Shown in pieces: positions 28,032-41,678 of a stretch of 64,000 bases of DNA (its first letter is position 1; each line of letters opens with the position of its first letter). Source of the stretch: Serinus canaria (taxonomy: Eukaryota; Chordata; Aves; Passeriformes; Fringillidae); contig NC_066317.1 in the NCBI RefSeq assembly GCF_022539315.1, positions 44,362,435 to 44,426,434 of the forward strand. Direction: 5' to 3'. The position numbers and the translations under genes are program-made. The notes beneath the pieces are model-generated. The model made no database searches and was not told the origin of the DNA. It saw only the letters and a program-made list of their open reading frames with translations.

Positions 28032-28543
28032 TTATCTAAATCACTTGAAGGCCATGTCTATTACAAAGCAGCACGTACATGAAAAACTCTTATTATCTAA
28101 GCACATATAACTAAGTAAATTCCGTCTCTCCCTACAGTGTTAGTTAGATAAAGAAGGCTACTGCATATTCATGACACAGCCTACAGTAAAAGCAATATGC
28201 CCCTATGGGTCTCTTCTTTATTAAAAAAGTCTTATCCAACATTTTCAGATCCCGATCTATTCTATTGATTTTTTAGATACATTGATGCCTCCTCAGCTTT
28301 CTATTTTCTATGCTTTGTTTCTCTTCTTCCTAATTTCCAGAAGATGTAATTTCCTTCCCTTCCTAGCTGAACAGCAATATTCACATTGTAAACCAGTCAA
28401 ATGTACCAGATGGGTACTGGCAAATGACTGAATAATTTCTGTCCCTCATTACGCTGAACCAGGCAGCTATTATGCTTATCAACTCAATTGATTAAAATTA
28501 TTTCTTTTTGCCCATGTTCCTTTCCTGTGATCTAACTAGATAA
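28032..28543. promoter_or_regulatory. GATA-motif cluster, about -21.5 kb
   Basis: Five WGATAR matches lie in 512 bp (28032, 28093, 28146, 28475 and 28538), where chance predicts about one or two. An ETS-like TTTCCTG is at 28521. Function is inferred only. Confidence 0.25.
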
Positions 28544-31500
28544 ATATGTTGGCTACATTGAAAATACCCTCTGAGGAGCCTTCCTTGCCTTCCTCTTCCA
28601 AACAGCAGTGAGGGGCTGAGCAGCTTTCAAAACTGAAGGGTCCTCCAGGCAATCACATAAGTTTGCTGGTTGCTATTGTTTTGGCATTTCAGTTCTTGTG
28701 AGCTGCACCATAATCTTGCCCAATGATGTTTGCTTAAATCCCCCTTGCTGCTTCAGAGGCTATGAATTAAAAAATCAAACCAATTCATGCAGTTCATAGT
28801 CAGAAAATGTCGACAGGCTCAAATCAGAACCAAGGCTTTCTTCAGAGGTGTTTTCTTTAACTTACCAGTAGAGATTCAGGAACTTGTGCTATCGACAAGG
28901 AAGCCCAGAAACAATGGCTCTTTCCTGTAAGTATCAGCAAAGTGATGACTAAACAGGCACTCAGTAGGCAGACAGTAAGCAAGGCCATCTCCAGTGGGCA
29001 TGCACTGGAGTGAGGATGGCTGCTGGGAAAGATGGTGAAATTAGTCCCTCTTCATTAACACTTCTTGCCATATTCCAAGAAGGGAAAAGTGACTAATAAG
29101 CCAGCACCAGTCAGTAACTGCCGGTAAAGTGTGTCAAGGTTATTTGGTAATAAAATGTATCCCCATACAGTCAGAACCTCTCCTGCAGCTGCATCACACC
29201 TGCATTTCAAATTATGCTCAGGAAAAACAACTGTTGCCTCCTGCACAGGCTGTGTGGACTGCTGGAGAAAAGGCTTTTCTGGCTCACCCAGACCCGTCCT
29301 TGGCCATCAGTTCATCTCCTCATGTCATCCTCTCAGCCATGCCCTCATCCCAGGCTGCAGGGACCCAGTGATGGTCATCCTACCAGAGATGAGCTGCACC
29401 ATGAGTGTGAAAGCAGCAGTTGCTTTCACCAGTAAAATGAGTACAAGTTTCTCTAGGACTCCAAGCAGAGAATATAATCCAGTAAAATGCCTAATGGGCC
29501 CCAGCTGACTCTTGAAGGCCTCTCCAGGCAGGAGCAGATACGTGCTGTTACCGTGGGACAGACAGCAGCATCCTGTCTGTAGTGCATAAGCAAGGCTGAG
29601 GGCCACAGGAGGGTCTCAGTGAGGATCCAGCTGACAAAAGAAGGGAAGGACCTATGGGCTGTGGTGTGACTGGTGCTTCTCAAGGGTAACTGGAGATGAA
29701 CTTGGGCAAACCTGTGTTTGTGCATTGCTGGAGATGATACTGGTAGAATATGCATTAGAGTAAGAGCCTAATTAGAATAAATACAGCTACATCGTCAAGG
29801 TCAATTAAATAAAATACATTTTGGTGCCACAAAGGATGGGGAGTTAAAAAAACCCAAATTTATTTCAGCCATCCAAGTCTTGCCTTCGTATTATGACTTT
29901 TCTCAATTCTTTATGATTTTAATTATGATTAAATCTTGCCTCACATTCTGAGAATCTCCTTCTGGCCCAGCCCATACTTCTGTTTACAGTCCTGTTTGCA
30001 CACCTGGTTTGGGCATTGCTCTGACATTCTCAGCATGACAGCAACCACCTTGGTTTAGAAATAAAGTTACATGAAATAATTTGAAAGACTTATTGAACTT
30101 GGCCCATTATTTCCCAGAGAAATGACTGGTAAACAGGTTTATTTGTTATAAATTTTAGTGGTGTAATTTCTGCACATTTAATTTCATTCTGCACATTGCA
30201 CATTACAAATTTCTGAGTTTTGGCTGCTGACCATTTGCAAATAGTTTGCAATTAATATTTGACATCTGAGACGGTTTGCTGTAGGCTACATAAGAAATTT
30301 CTGCACTCTTAGCTAAATTAATTTAACTCCTAGAATCAGGTTTCTTGTAGAAATTTTTGTGTGCATAAAAGGCAGATTTACTTTCTGCAGATTCTTGAGC
30401 ACATAAAAGGATTCTGCAGATTCTTTGTAGTGTATAGTTGCTCCTGCCAGGGGCTTTGTACACTGTGTCTGCTCCAGAAAATACACTTATACCTGTGCTT
30501 AACTTCAAGGACAAGATTGGTTCCCCAGAAGCCAAGTCAAAGTTAATTTTAGCATGTGTAAGAGAAAAAGCAATTAAATTTTTTTTAAGATTATATGATC
30601 AAGATAAAATGGATGTGTCCTTTCTTGGTCCTCAAAATGATGCCACAGGGCTTGTTTGCCCCTGACCTGGCCCCATGCTGGTGGCACCTCTACCCCTGCT
30701 CAGCCAACGCCTGCCCCACTCTCCTGCTCAGCAGCCAAACCCCGGTGGCTCCGGGGGACTGTGCTCCCTGAGCCCTGGGGTCTCTTCACCTTCTCCATCA
30801 CTCCCAAAACACTGCATCCCATCTCCAGCCCCAGTCAGTAGGGGACAAGCACCCACCTGGCTGGGTCTAGGCAGAAGAGTTCTGAGATGTTTGAGATACA
30901 ATTTCATAGTTTTACCAAGTTAAAGGAAAGGGCACGCCATGGCGATAAAAGCCCTCTATGTGTAAAAACCTTTTCCAGGGATTTTTCTCCTTTGGTGCAG
31001 GATCATGCCACACAGCAGCTATTTCTTCATAGAAAGAAATACAACTTTCTTTTCTGGACCTGGTAGAAAAAATTACCAGAGCAACAACTTGTTCTGAAGG
31101 GGGCTGTGGCTTGTCTTAAGGACAATGGCATTGTGAAAAGCCTAAGGTACAAGGCATGTAAAGGACCAGGGTTATCAATACCAAATAAATTGCAAAACCT
31201 CAGTGAGAGCTTCTGCAAGTCTAGAATGAACAAGCCATACACTTCATTAAGGCTTCTTGCTTTACAAAAGTCTTGTAGCACCACAAACACTGCCTTTTCT
31301 TCTGCTCTCTGCATTATAGCATAACTAGGACCAAGGATAACACTTTTCAACACTGTCACCTCATGATACGTTTCCCTTTAATGTCTGAGAACTATTGGGA
31401 GAATTTCATAAAGGCCATCCCATAAACTGCTTTGTACTCTGCCTTCCACTTGTCAGTTCTTCTAACTGAGCTGCTCACTGGCTAAATTCTTCTCTCATAC

Positions 31501-34500
31501 CTCGAAGGCTGAATCAGTTGGTATAAATGGAGATGGTTTCAGTGACTTTGAATAAATAACACCAGTTTATACCGGCTCCAGATTTATCCCATGACACTTC
31601 TCTTCCTCCATTATATGAAAACTTGTCCCTTTGTAAAACTGATTGCCTCAGGAAGGCGCCTGTCTTGATTTTTTTATGATAGACATAAAATCTCATAGGA
31701 GCATGCTGTGCTCTGGAGCCCAGCACAGAAATCCCCAGGCTAGGCATCGCCAACCTGGGAATGAGAATGCCTCCAGTCCCACTAGAAGCCCTCTCCAGTG
31801 GCAGTGCAGGCAGACCTGTTCATCTGGAGGTAATATGGAGCATTTTGCATCCCACTTCCATCAGCCTCAGGGTGCTGAGCCCTCCCTAACTCCCACTGTG
31901 GCTCCTAATCCCAGAGCTCTAGGCTAAACACTTGCATAATTTTCCAGCAATTTAAATTTCTACTCCTGGGCAAAACGCATTACTCCAGTGTTTCATTCTC
32001 CAGCCATTCTAGGTGGGAATGATGGTCACTCATGGTGATTCCATGTGTTCATGGATCTGCTTTCCATAACAGCAGCATGGATGGCCACAAATCCTGCTAT
32101 GATTACTGATGTAGTAAGAGACCATGCTGGCCCATTTTGTCTAAGTCTGGGAGACCAGATGTCCTGTGTTGGTGCAGACAGTCCTGATGTGCACAGACTC
32201 TCCCAGCCCTTCAACAACAGGCTCTGCACTCCTATCTTGTCTTCATGATTCACAGGGATGCAGGATTTTCCTGGTCTTTGCCTTTTGAGCCGCAGCCTTG
32301 GGACCTCATCATTCATCATGCTGCCACAGGGAGGTGGGGAACAGGGACTGCCCTGCTCCTGCCCAGTGCAGTGGGGTGGAACAGCTCAGCAGGAGCACAG
32401 CTTCGTGCAGGAGAGATCCCTGCTTCCTGTTTGTCCCCTTTTCCAAGGAAACCTAATCCAACAGCAAATACAAAGCCTATTGCTAAAATCTTTAGACTGA
32501 TGACTGCCTTAAAACTGGAGTAAAATTTAATCTTCCCTTTCCAAATGTGTTGGAATGGATAATGACGGAAAATGCCAGCGCTGCAGTAGAGAAAGACTGC
32601 CTGTGTCTTTTCTCTGTAAGCAATCAGAGGGGCTTCAGACCTCAGACTTGAAGAGTGTGAGCCTGCTACAAAAGCTATTTCTATCAATAAATATGTAAAA
32701 TTAAGGGGGAATTTGGTGTCCCATCCTTCCACCTCAGCATGCAATAACAGTTGTCAGTAAGCCCCATGTGAGAAATAAGTCCTCACAGCTGCTATCCTGT
32801 TAACTTTAGCTATTTTGTTATTTTGGCTAAGTTGTCAAAACGTTCATTTCCTGATGTCTGGGAAACTGGCTGAACAGCATATACAGCACTGGGCTCTGCT
32901 GCTTGCTCCTGAGATAGAGGGAGGCTGGCTATGAGACACTGGCCTTCAGTGAACGGTAATGCAAAGAAAGGACTGCTCTGAGTTCCTCAGCAGCAATTTT
33001 ATCTTATCTGGCACATTGCTCTTTCCAAATCAAGACCAGCCTTTTCATCATTATAACCTCCAAAGAGTGGGAAAATATTCCCTGAGGCAAGAAGCAGCAC
33101 TTGAAGTAAAGCACTGTGGTGGAAATTGCAGCACGCAGCAAAATTACTCACTCCTTAAGACATATTCCTGCTCTCACTGCAAAAGTCACTTTTCTCCAAA
33201 TGACACAGAGCCTAGGGTCACTCCTTGAGCTCAGTGAGACCATAGTAAAGGACAGCATGTTGAGTCACAGTTTTAAATCATGCAAAGCTTGATCTCACAA
33301 TGTGCTGCAGATGAGTGTCCAAGCTGCAGTCCCATAGTGCATGTCAGCCTCAAAACACTCCTCCTATTTGTGATAGCCATGGGAGATACATACATGCTTA
33401 AAACTCAGGATACAAGCTGAAACCTCTTCAGGAATAGCAAGGGCAGGACCTTGGAAGACTGAACTAAAACAAACCATAAGCAACTGGACCTATGTGAGGT
33501 CAAATCACAAGTGTTGTTAGAGGCGATGTCCAAATCGAATGACCTTATTTAGCAAAGAAAGTTGCATATTGAAATATAGGGTTTCGTCCTCAATGAACCT
33601 TTTGAAATTTTATGACTCCTCCCACCTCTTCTGAGCTGTCATGCTGCTGCTTTTATTAATTATGAGCATCCTCATTGTTATTACTTACTGTGGATCTGCT
33701 TGTTGCTCACTGCTCTATGTCTTGCAGTGCTGGTGTATCATTTCACCCCACATTTTCTCCAGCAGAGTGACCCAGCCTGCCTGTAACTGGAAGATGGTGT
33801 TTGTGAGAGTGTGGTCAAAGTGCACTGCACAGCACAGGATGACAGCCTCAAAGTCAGCCCTGCAGCTGTTGTGCTTCTTTGAAAAAGGCTTCAGTCAGCT
33901 CTTACAAATTTGCTGATGTTTTTTCATTTCCATCAAACGGGCCAGAGCCCCAGAGCTGTTTCTCTCCCCATCTGCTCTTGCCTTCACTGCACACCTCACT
34001 GAGAGTTTGCTGGAAGGGTTTCCTCTCCGTTTGAAAGCCTGCTGGCATTCTGGACAAGGTCACTGCAGGCAAGGTGCTCACAAATGGTCAAAACTTGACA
34101 TAGTCTTGAAATGTGATTGTATCAGATCAGGACTTTCCTTTTTAGTAGGTATGAGCTTTTTTTTTTCCCCAACATCTTCCAAAAGGGAGAAATAAACCCA
34201 AAACTTGTGTGAAGTTAAGATTGGTGAAAACTCCAGAGCAATCCTCCAGACTCTGTGCCCTCAGGAAGGAATGGGAGAATACAAAGAGGGAATCGAGAAT
34301 GTGATTCAGTCTGCAGAGGCAAGTGACACTGCTGCTTATGCCAGTTCTGAAGATGATTTTTTGGAAAACAGGAAGCTTTGCAGAGAACATGATCCACTAG
34401 ATTCAGTTGAGGCAGCAGCATTCTGGTGCAATTTCTTGATTTACCAAATTAGACCTGAGTGCTTACTGTCAGCAAGGAGTTGATCTATGCTTCCCAGCTT

Positions 34501-36794
34501 TTACCAGAAGTTCTCTACTCTCTAATAATTGCATGATTATGGGTTGTGTTGATCTGTTGATCTGAGCTGATGGAAGGCTGTTTCTTGGAACTGGGTCTGT
34601 TTTCTGCCAGATGAACTCAATTGACCAACTCACTGTAACTGTATGATTATGTCAATAGAGAGAACTGACAACTTATGCCTGGAGGTGTAGCATGGGATCC
34701 CTTCCAGCACCCCTGGATCAGACTGGAAAAGGTGAAGTATTCACTTCATTTTCAGATGTCATGTCTGAGGCACTAGCTGGCCAGCAATATTCAGATTAGC
34801 CCTAAAACCAATGCTCTGTTGAGGAAGGCAGGATCTGTGTTTCCTCTAGGACTGTAGCACTAATGCTGGCCCTAAGAAGGCCACAGGGATGTCTGGGGAA
34901 GAGGCTGGAACCATCTTTCTCAGAAGTAATCTCAGCTCAGCCCAGATGTGAGGCACAACATCAGGGCCTGAATCTGCTGCATTTATGGGTAATGCAAGCT
35001 GAATTTTCTGTCTCTGGTTGAGATGAATACCCAACAGTAGATAAAACACACAATTTCTGAAACAAAATTTTTCACTACTATCAGTCTATGTGTGTCATGG
35101 TGAATGATTCAAGCTCAAGATTTTGAAAGCTGACCATCCAGCAGCTTTGGCTATTGCTACAACTATGTGGTCAAAACCTCTTTAGCTGCCAGAAGAGAGA
35201 ACTTCCTACTTGTGCAGTTTCACTTACCATGGCAGGGAGCACAGTGGCACTCAACACATGAAAGGAAGGTGAGGGATCAAGCCGTGGCATCAACAGCACA
35301 GCTCGGAGTGAGCGCAGAGGTCTTGTGCCCAAGTTGGCAGTGACAGACTGCTAAGTGGCTTCTTTTAGCAAATGGTAGGCAGGACTTGGTAAGAAAGTGG
35401 AAGGAAAAGCTCCAAAGCCACTTCTGTGCTCAGTGGTGCTCCATCATCACCTTCCTTCAGAGGTGTCTGGAAGCAAGTATCACGGGACTGGCCAAGAATT
35501 ACATGACCAGCTAAGTCCATGCTGTGGAAGAGCTCAGAAGCAGGATACACACCTAGGCAGATGTGATGGATTTAGGTGTCCAGGTCCCTGTCTTCAGTCT
35601 TCTTCTTTCCTAAAGGACATTGCCCTTACTGAACCATTACAGCTTATCATCCTTTCACAAAATAGGCACTCGCTCTGAGATTTTGCTGGATTGTAAACCC
35701 CATGGATTCACAAAGGCCAATGAGATGTCCTACAGCAAAAGTAACAGCTTCTGAGAAATGGGTGACAGAAATTGCCACGATTTTTTGCAGTTCATAAATT
35801 AGACCTTTTTCAAAGAAAAACCACAGTTTCTGTTTTCTAAACAATTTACATTTCTTTAAAAAGAAGAAGTTATGCATAAAATTTGGGATCTGTGCACTTA
35901 TTTCCCTCAAGTAAAGTTACTGATTTTTGGTAAAAAGGAATTACATATTTAGACACAGACAGCTTCCTCTCCTGTTTTGTTGTTTGGGTTTTTTTTTTCT
36001 CAGAGGGCAAGTACTTGGGCAGTAAACAAAATGAAGGAAGCAATACCTTCAAGATGTGTGAAGAAGAAACACCAAAGATTTCTGCCCAGACTGGGCATTG
36101 GGAATTTAGCAGAACCATTGAAATGAAATACCTTATGCCTTACTAATTAATTACTTTCTGATGACTAGAAATGGAATAGACTGGCAACTCTTACTTAAAA
36201 ACCAGCTGAGGGAAAACTATATGAGCTTTCTGGTATTTTTCTTGTTTTGCTCTTTTTTTAACTTGCATTTGATAAGTACAGAAATTTCACCTTTTATTAT
36301 GTTTTCAATTTCCCTTTACTTAATCTTTAGCCTTAAAAGCACAGTGTGCTTTAGATCAAAATGGAAAAATGTGTAGTAAACTTCACTGGGCTGGGATATA
36401 GAACAGCCCCTGCTTTAAAATGCATTATAGGAAGTGGGATGGGCACACAAAATAAGTGCTCTGCTTCCTGACAGTTAATTTTCCATCGTTTTATTTTATC
36501 TAGGTCTGGGTGTGCTTGCCACTTTCACTGGATATCCATATTCGTCTCTGAGTTATAAGAAAAGATTCAAGGAGTAAAAATCAGATGGAAATATTCCCCA
36601 TAATGAAGGGGCTTGTTAGAGCCTTTTGCTACAAGATTCCTTTTAAGTGTGAAATATTTATTAGTCCTTGCCTGTTCATTATTTGAAGGGATATCTGAAG
36701 TAGTGCATCCTTAGGGAATTATGAGGGGAGCAGAGAGAATGTTTACAATGAAAATGGTGCTTAATCTCCATGAATGACAGGAAAAGATTAGGCA

Positions 36795-36820
36795 AACAAC
36801 AGATAAACCATCTTATCATT
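36795..36820. promoter_or_regulatory. Candidate paired GATA element, about -13 kb
   Basis: AGATAA (36801-36806) and CTTATCA (36812-36818) are opposed sites 5 bp apart, preceded by a FOX-like CAAACA. Function is inferred. Confidence 0.25.
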
Positions 36821-39800
36821 TAGAAGTATACACGCTGAATGCGTTGTAAAATAAATACACTGCTGGTCTTTAAATCCTTTGTGCATCAAAGGACCAGGAG
36901 CACAAAAAGGACTTATTCACCTCAAACAGGATTTAGATGGATTCTCCATTCAAAGATTGAAAAATACTTCCATTGATCAACCACTCCAGTCTAGCATTTG
37001 AGCTGGCCTGGATGTCCCTGTTGGGCCCAAAAATTGAGTCTGCTTGCTGTGCTGCCTCCATAGCCAGAGTGATGCTGGCTGCAGCTGCTCCCTCTTCTCC
37101 ACTGTGATTCAGAAACTAGGCAAAGTGGCCTCTCTATGCTGGCTGCACTGGGCTATGACTATAGGGCCTTTATTTTGGGAAAGCCCACCATGGTAGCCCA
37201 TTTGTTGTACAATACAGTAGTCAACTTGCATAGCCAAGAATGGGTGGCTTGGGTTTTATGCCCTTTCTTGTTAATGATAACTCAAAAGTGTAATTGCTAA
37301 CACTGGATTAAGACTGCCAGGCTCTAATAAAACCTAAGAAAAACCTAAATATTTACAGACTGTGACCCCTGGATTGACAATGTAATTTTGAGAAGTATTT
37401 CACAGAAGGAAAAATTTCTGTGTCTTTATCAATTAGGTGAGAGCTTTTGAGATACTTCTCCCACTTACATGTTCAGAAGATTGTCTCTTCAGATACTGTG
37501 TTACCTTCCCACTATAACATACTCTCTCAAAACCTAAAGCATTTTTCTACCACTAAACATACCAAACCCAAACTTCATAAAAATTCATTTTGCAGAGCCT
37601 TTCCTGGTGTTGGACATCAAATGGAAGTTCTTTCTTATCCAGTCCATTACAAGTCCTCCAGGGTATAAAGGCTGCAATTCCAAAGTGCTATGCAGCTATT
37701 ACTAAAGTTGATCCAAAGATAAGGGGCAGTTTCATTCACCTCTGGAAGAGGACAATGTACAAACCTTTCAGTGTGATGGATAAAGTGTGGAGAGCCTGAT
37801 TTGTTGTTGTGTCATCTCCCAAAGTAAATCTCTTCCAGGTTAAGGCTGGCTCCAAATGCCACCTCCAAAATTTGACACAAGTTTTTCCCCATATTGGAAT
37901 TTCACTGTCTGTCAGTATGTGTTGATGTCCACTTTGAAGAAAACGATGTCTCTGTTCCTACTACAGAAAAAGCCCCACAACACTCACAGTAGAGGATTAT
38001 ATCTTTCTCTATTACAGTTTTAAAAGTAATGACTTCGGGCAGATAATTGGTAGAATCTAACCATTAAGAATTAAATCTAACCTGTTCATACTGAAGAAAT
38101 CTAGACTAACTTTAGTGGTGGAAATAGCCTTACCATTTATTCAAACCAATTGTAGCTGAATTCCAAGGATGTGCTCCTGCCCCGAGCACAATACTTTTGC
38201 AGTTGTGTGTTTTTTATAAAACCAATAGATTTCTATAGGCTGTGCAAACACCTCCTGATGAATGAGAGTCAGTAGAAAGAATCTCTGTGTAGGTTCTTTC
38301 TCGCATGGAACACTGACCACTGTTTTTAAGAAAATAGATCTGACATCAGCTCATGGGTAAAATTATTTTTTACTCACTGGTGGAAATTATGGTCCTGTAT
38401 GAAGACTCTTTACACTGCAATCAGAAGATCATATTTCAGATGAAGAATTACTTGGCATTTCTTCTTTCATCACACTGAGCAGAAGTCACTATCAACTTCA
38501 GAGAAATTAGGGGTTACTGAATTTGGGTTACTGTGAAAAGGATTATTAAATTGAATAATCCCATCAGAAATGTTGGGGATTTTATTTCTCTGTCTTTTGG
38601 TGAATTAGTTTTAAGTGACATTTTAGATACCTTACATTAACCAGTGAAGGACGTTCATGCAGAGTTTTCCAGTCTGCATCAGTGCACAGGAGGTCAGAAG
38701 TGGACTTCCTTTGGAAACACAGTGGTTTCTTTTTGGAAGGCACTGGCCTCTAATTTTTCTACAATTTGCAATGAATAAATCCAATCTAATTTGGCATTTG
38801 GCACCTGAAGTACATTTGAACATAGTAACACATTGACACCCTGAATTTTGTTGTAGCCCTCATGAGCATCTTCCAGGGTTCCATGGCTTCCCAAAGTCAC
38901 CACATGGCCAGAGAGTGTCGTGCTACTCCTTGGCCTGCCTTGTCCTCTTGGGGAACACAGCACTGGGGACTCATGTGGGAGGACCTGTTTCCACTGCTCA
39001 GTCACTGTCCTTTGATGATACAGCCTGATAACTGCAGGTGGGCAGTAATTTCATTTTCTGTAGCACCAGAATAGCAGCCATCTGGGGTGGTGGATCAACA
39101 AAGGTAAGAAAAGGTCCACGCTGAACTCTAACTGGACTGAGGAGACTGAGCGCCCGCAGGGCATTCCTCATCCTACCCAAAGAGGCAACCAGCCTGATGC
39201 TGCACGGTCTTTGGCTCCTTTTTTACTGCTCAGTTCTCCCTGAGAGATGGAAACACAGGTTTGTTTTCATTCACCGGGGTCGTTTGAACCCAAATACCTT
39301 CCCATCACACAGCTATCCTCGGGGCCGATGAAAACACCGACCCCTGGCCACGGGAAGGTACAGGATGCGGGTGTGCTAGCAGAGCCGGGTGCAGGTGGCA
39401 AGCCCTCGCAGCAGAGGAGCCAAGGGTCAGGAAACATGTGGAGCTACAGGGGCGGAAGAGAAAGTAGGGAGCCTGGGCTGAGTTTTCCTGATGACACGCA
39501 CATCCAAGAGGAAGGCTGGAGGCTGCGGAAGGTGACTTTCGCTGACCGCACCAGGCGAGCGCGGTAAGGCTGCCTACCTCTGTGTGCTCTCCTGGCCAGC
39601 TGGGACCATGCTTTGTAGGCCAATGGATTAAGGAAGGGAAGCAGTATTCAAAGTCATTTAACAGCTTTTAATCAGGATCTGTCTTTTTCTTTTTTCTTTT
39701 TCCTACTAGCTAGAAACCATATACTTATATTTTCCCACTTGCTTCCTTTAATAACGGGATAATGTTATAACATACCAGTAGGTGTGTTATTCTCCTAGCA

Positions 39801-41660
39801 TGTTTTGACATCCATACCTTGGATTTGCCTGAAATATTTTTGCACCAGTTCAATCAAAATATTTTCACAGGTTCACACACACACAAAAATCTAGTGCCTG
39901 AAATGATAACAAGAGGAGAGCAAATTCACAGTTAAACTGTGTGAATACAGTAAATAACATTGTAAATGAGGCAGAGGGAAAGCAATGAAGAGACTTATGA
40001 CTGTTCATACATCTGTGGACATTAGACAGATTTATTCTTCTCTGACATCTGCTGCTATATATTTTGGGTTAAAAACAATGTGATTTTTAAGAGTCTAGAA
40101 ACAATAATTTTATGCTTAGATTCTCACCCTTTATAAATCAAATATTCCTGTATTTCCAAGTCTGAAATAAAATTAGTCTTCTTGGCAGATATCAGTGACC
40201 CTGATCTCAATATCTTCCTTCCTTGAACTGCTCAGTTACCTTTTTCTTGGCACATGACAATCTGCAGATGTCAAAGAATAAGGAGGTGTGTCGTGTGTGG
40301 TGCCAACACTTCAGTGTTGGCATAGTATTTCCTGCAATAAAGGTCTAATTTCAGGCTTACGGAGAATTCCTGCTGACTCACATCCTGTGGCATTTTATGG
40401 AAAAATGTCCAAAACCTGATAATCTGAGGTCCGTGTCACTTTCATAAGGTTTTCACCCTTTTCACCCAAATGGTTGCTTTCACCCCTCATTTCTAATGCT
40501 GATAGTTGTGGCTTCTGGAAAAAAAGTCCTTCCTACCAATTTAAGCCTGGATATTTGGCATCCCGATCTACATCTGCACCTGTGTAGTTTGCACCACGTC
40601 GTTCTTGGACTCAGAATTCCCATCTCACCTCTTCTCCATTGCCTGGCATTTCACTGCTGGTCTCAGCTGGAAATGAGAATTATAACCTCTGCAGAGAAAG
40701 CAATGCCCCAGAGGACAGCCTGGCAGCCTCCACCACGCAGTCTCCCATGGATCGGTTTTCCCAGTCTGTGGTGTTCTGTATCCAGGGCTTGCCTGGAAAA
40801 TGTGATGCTGACTGTGGAAAAGAGCACAGCTGGGCTCTTTCCCTGGCTGCTCCCTCAGCTGCAGCATGGTTCTCTAGGAAACCCTCCAGCCCCTCCCAAG
40901 GTTCTGTGCTTTCCTTATTGTTTCCTTGGCACTGCTAGCCTTAATCAGCTCCTTCTGAGTCTGGGCAGGAGGAAAAAAGTGTCCTCATTGCTTGCTGTGA
41001 GTGTTGCAAGGAAGGGTCACCTTGACTCACACAGCTGAAAGGGTGGGAATGGAAATGTATTACAAGCACTCACTGAATCAGCAATTCAGTGAAATGAAAT
41101 AATTTCAAAATGCTTATCAGCTATGTTTACTGTGTAGTTGATAAATGTTATACTAATAGAATTCCAGAAATATTCCTGACCTCTTACAAAGTACAGATAT
41201 ACATGTGCATAAACATGAATGTATATATTATAGCCCCCAAATATATGATTATACAGTTTGTCTTTTTATAATAATTTCAACACAGTGCTAAGGTTGCTAT
41301 TATATATGATCCCAAAATCCTCTGAATAACATGCAGGCTCTGAGCTCTTTGTCTAGCTCTAACTTCAGCCAGGCTCAAGCTTCTAGTAAATACTCCTCTT
41401 CTCTTCTAATAGAATTTGTACTTCAATAATGAAGCATTGCATCCCAGTGCATTCCCTTGGCTGCCTGTGGTTTTCAGAGGTCAAACTACATGTCCCAGTA
41501 TTTCCTTTTGTCCTTAATGATTATTCTATGAATTTTGTGCATGGCTTGTTTGGGCGTCCCCCTCCAGAAAACAATGTGGAATGTATTTTTTAACCTTTGG
41601 TTGGTGACAACCTTTGGTGAGACAAACCCAGTGAAGAATACAGTCAGTGCCTGGTCACTT

Positions 41661-41678
41661 CCTTTCCTTTCCTTTCCT
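41661..41678. repeat. (CCTTT)n pentanucleotide repeat, about 3.6 copies
   Basis: A short perfect CCTTT array. Nothing else is attached to it. Confidence 0.85.
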
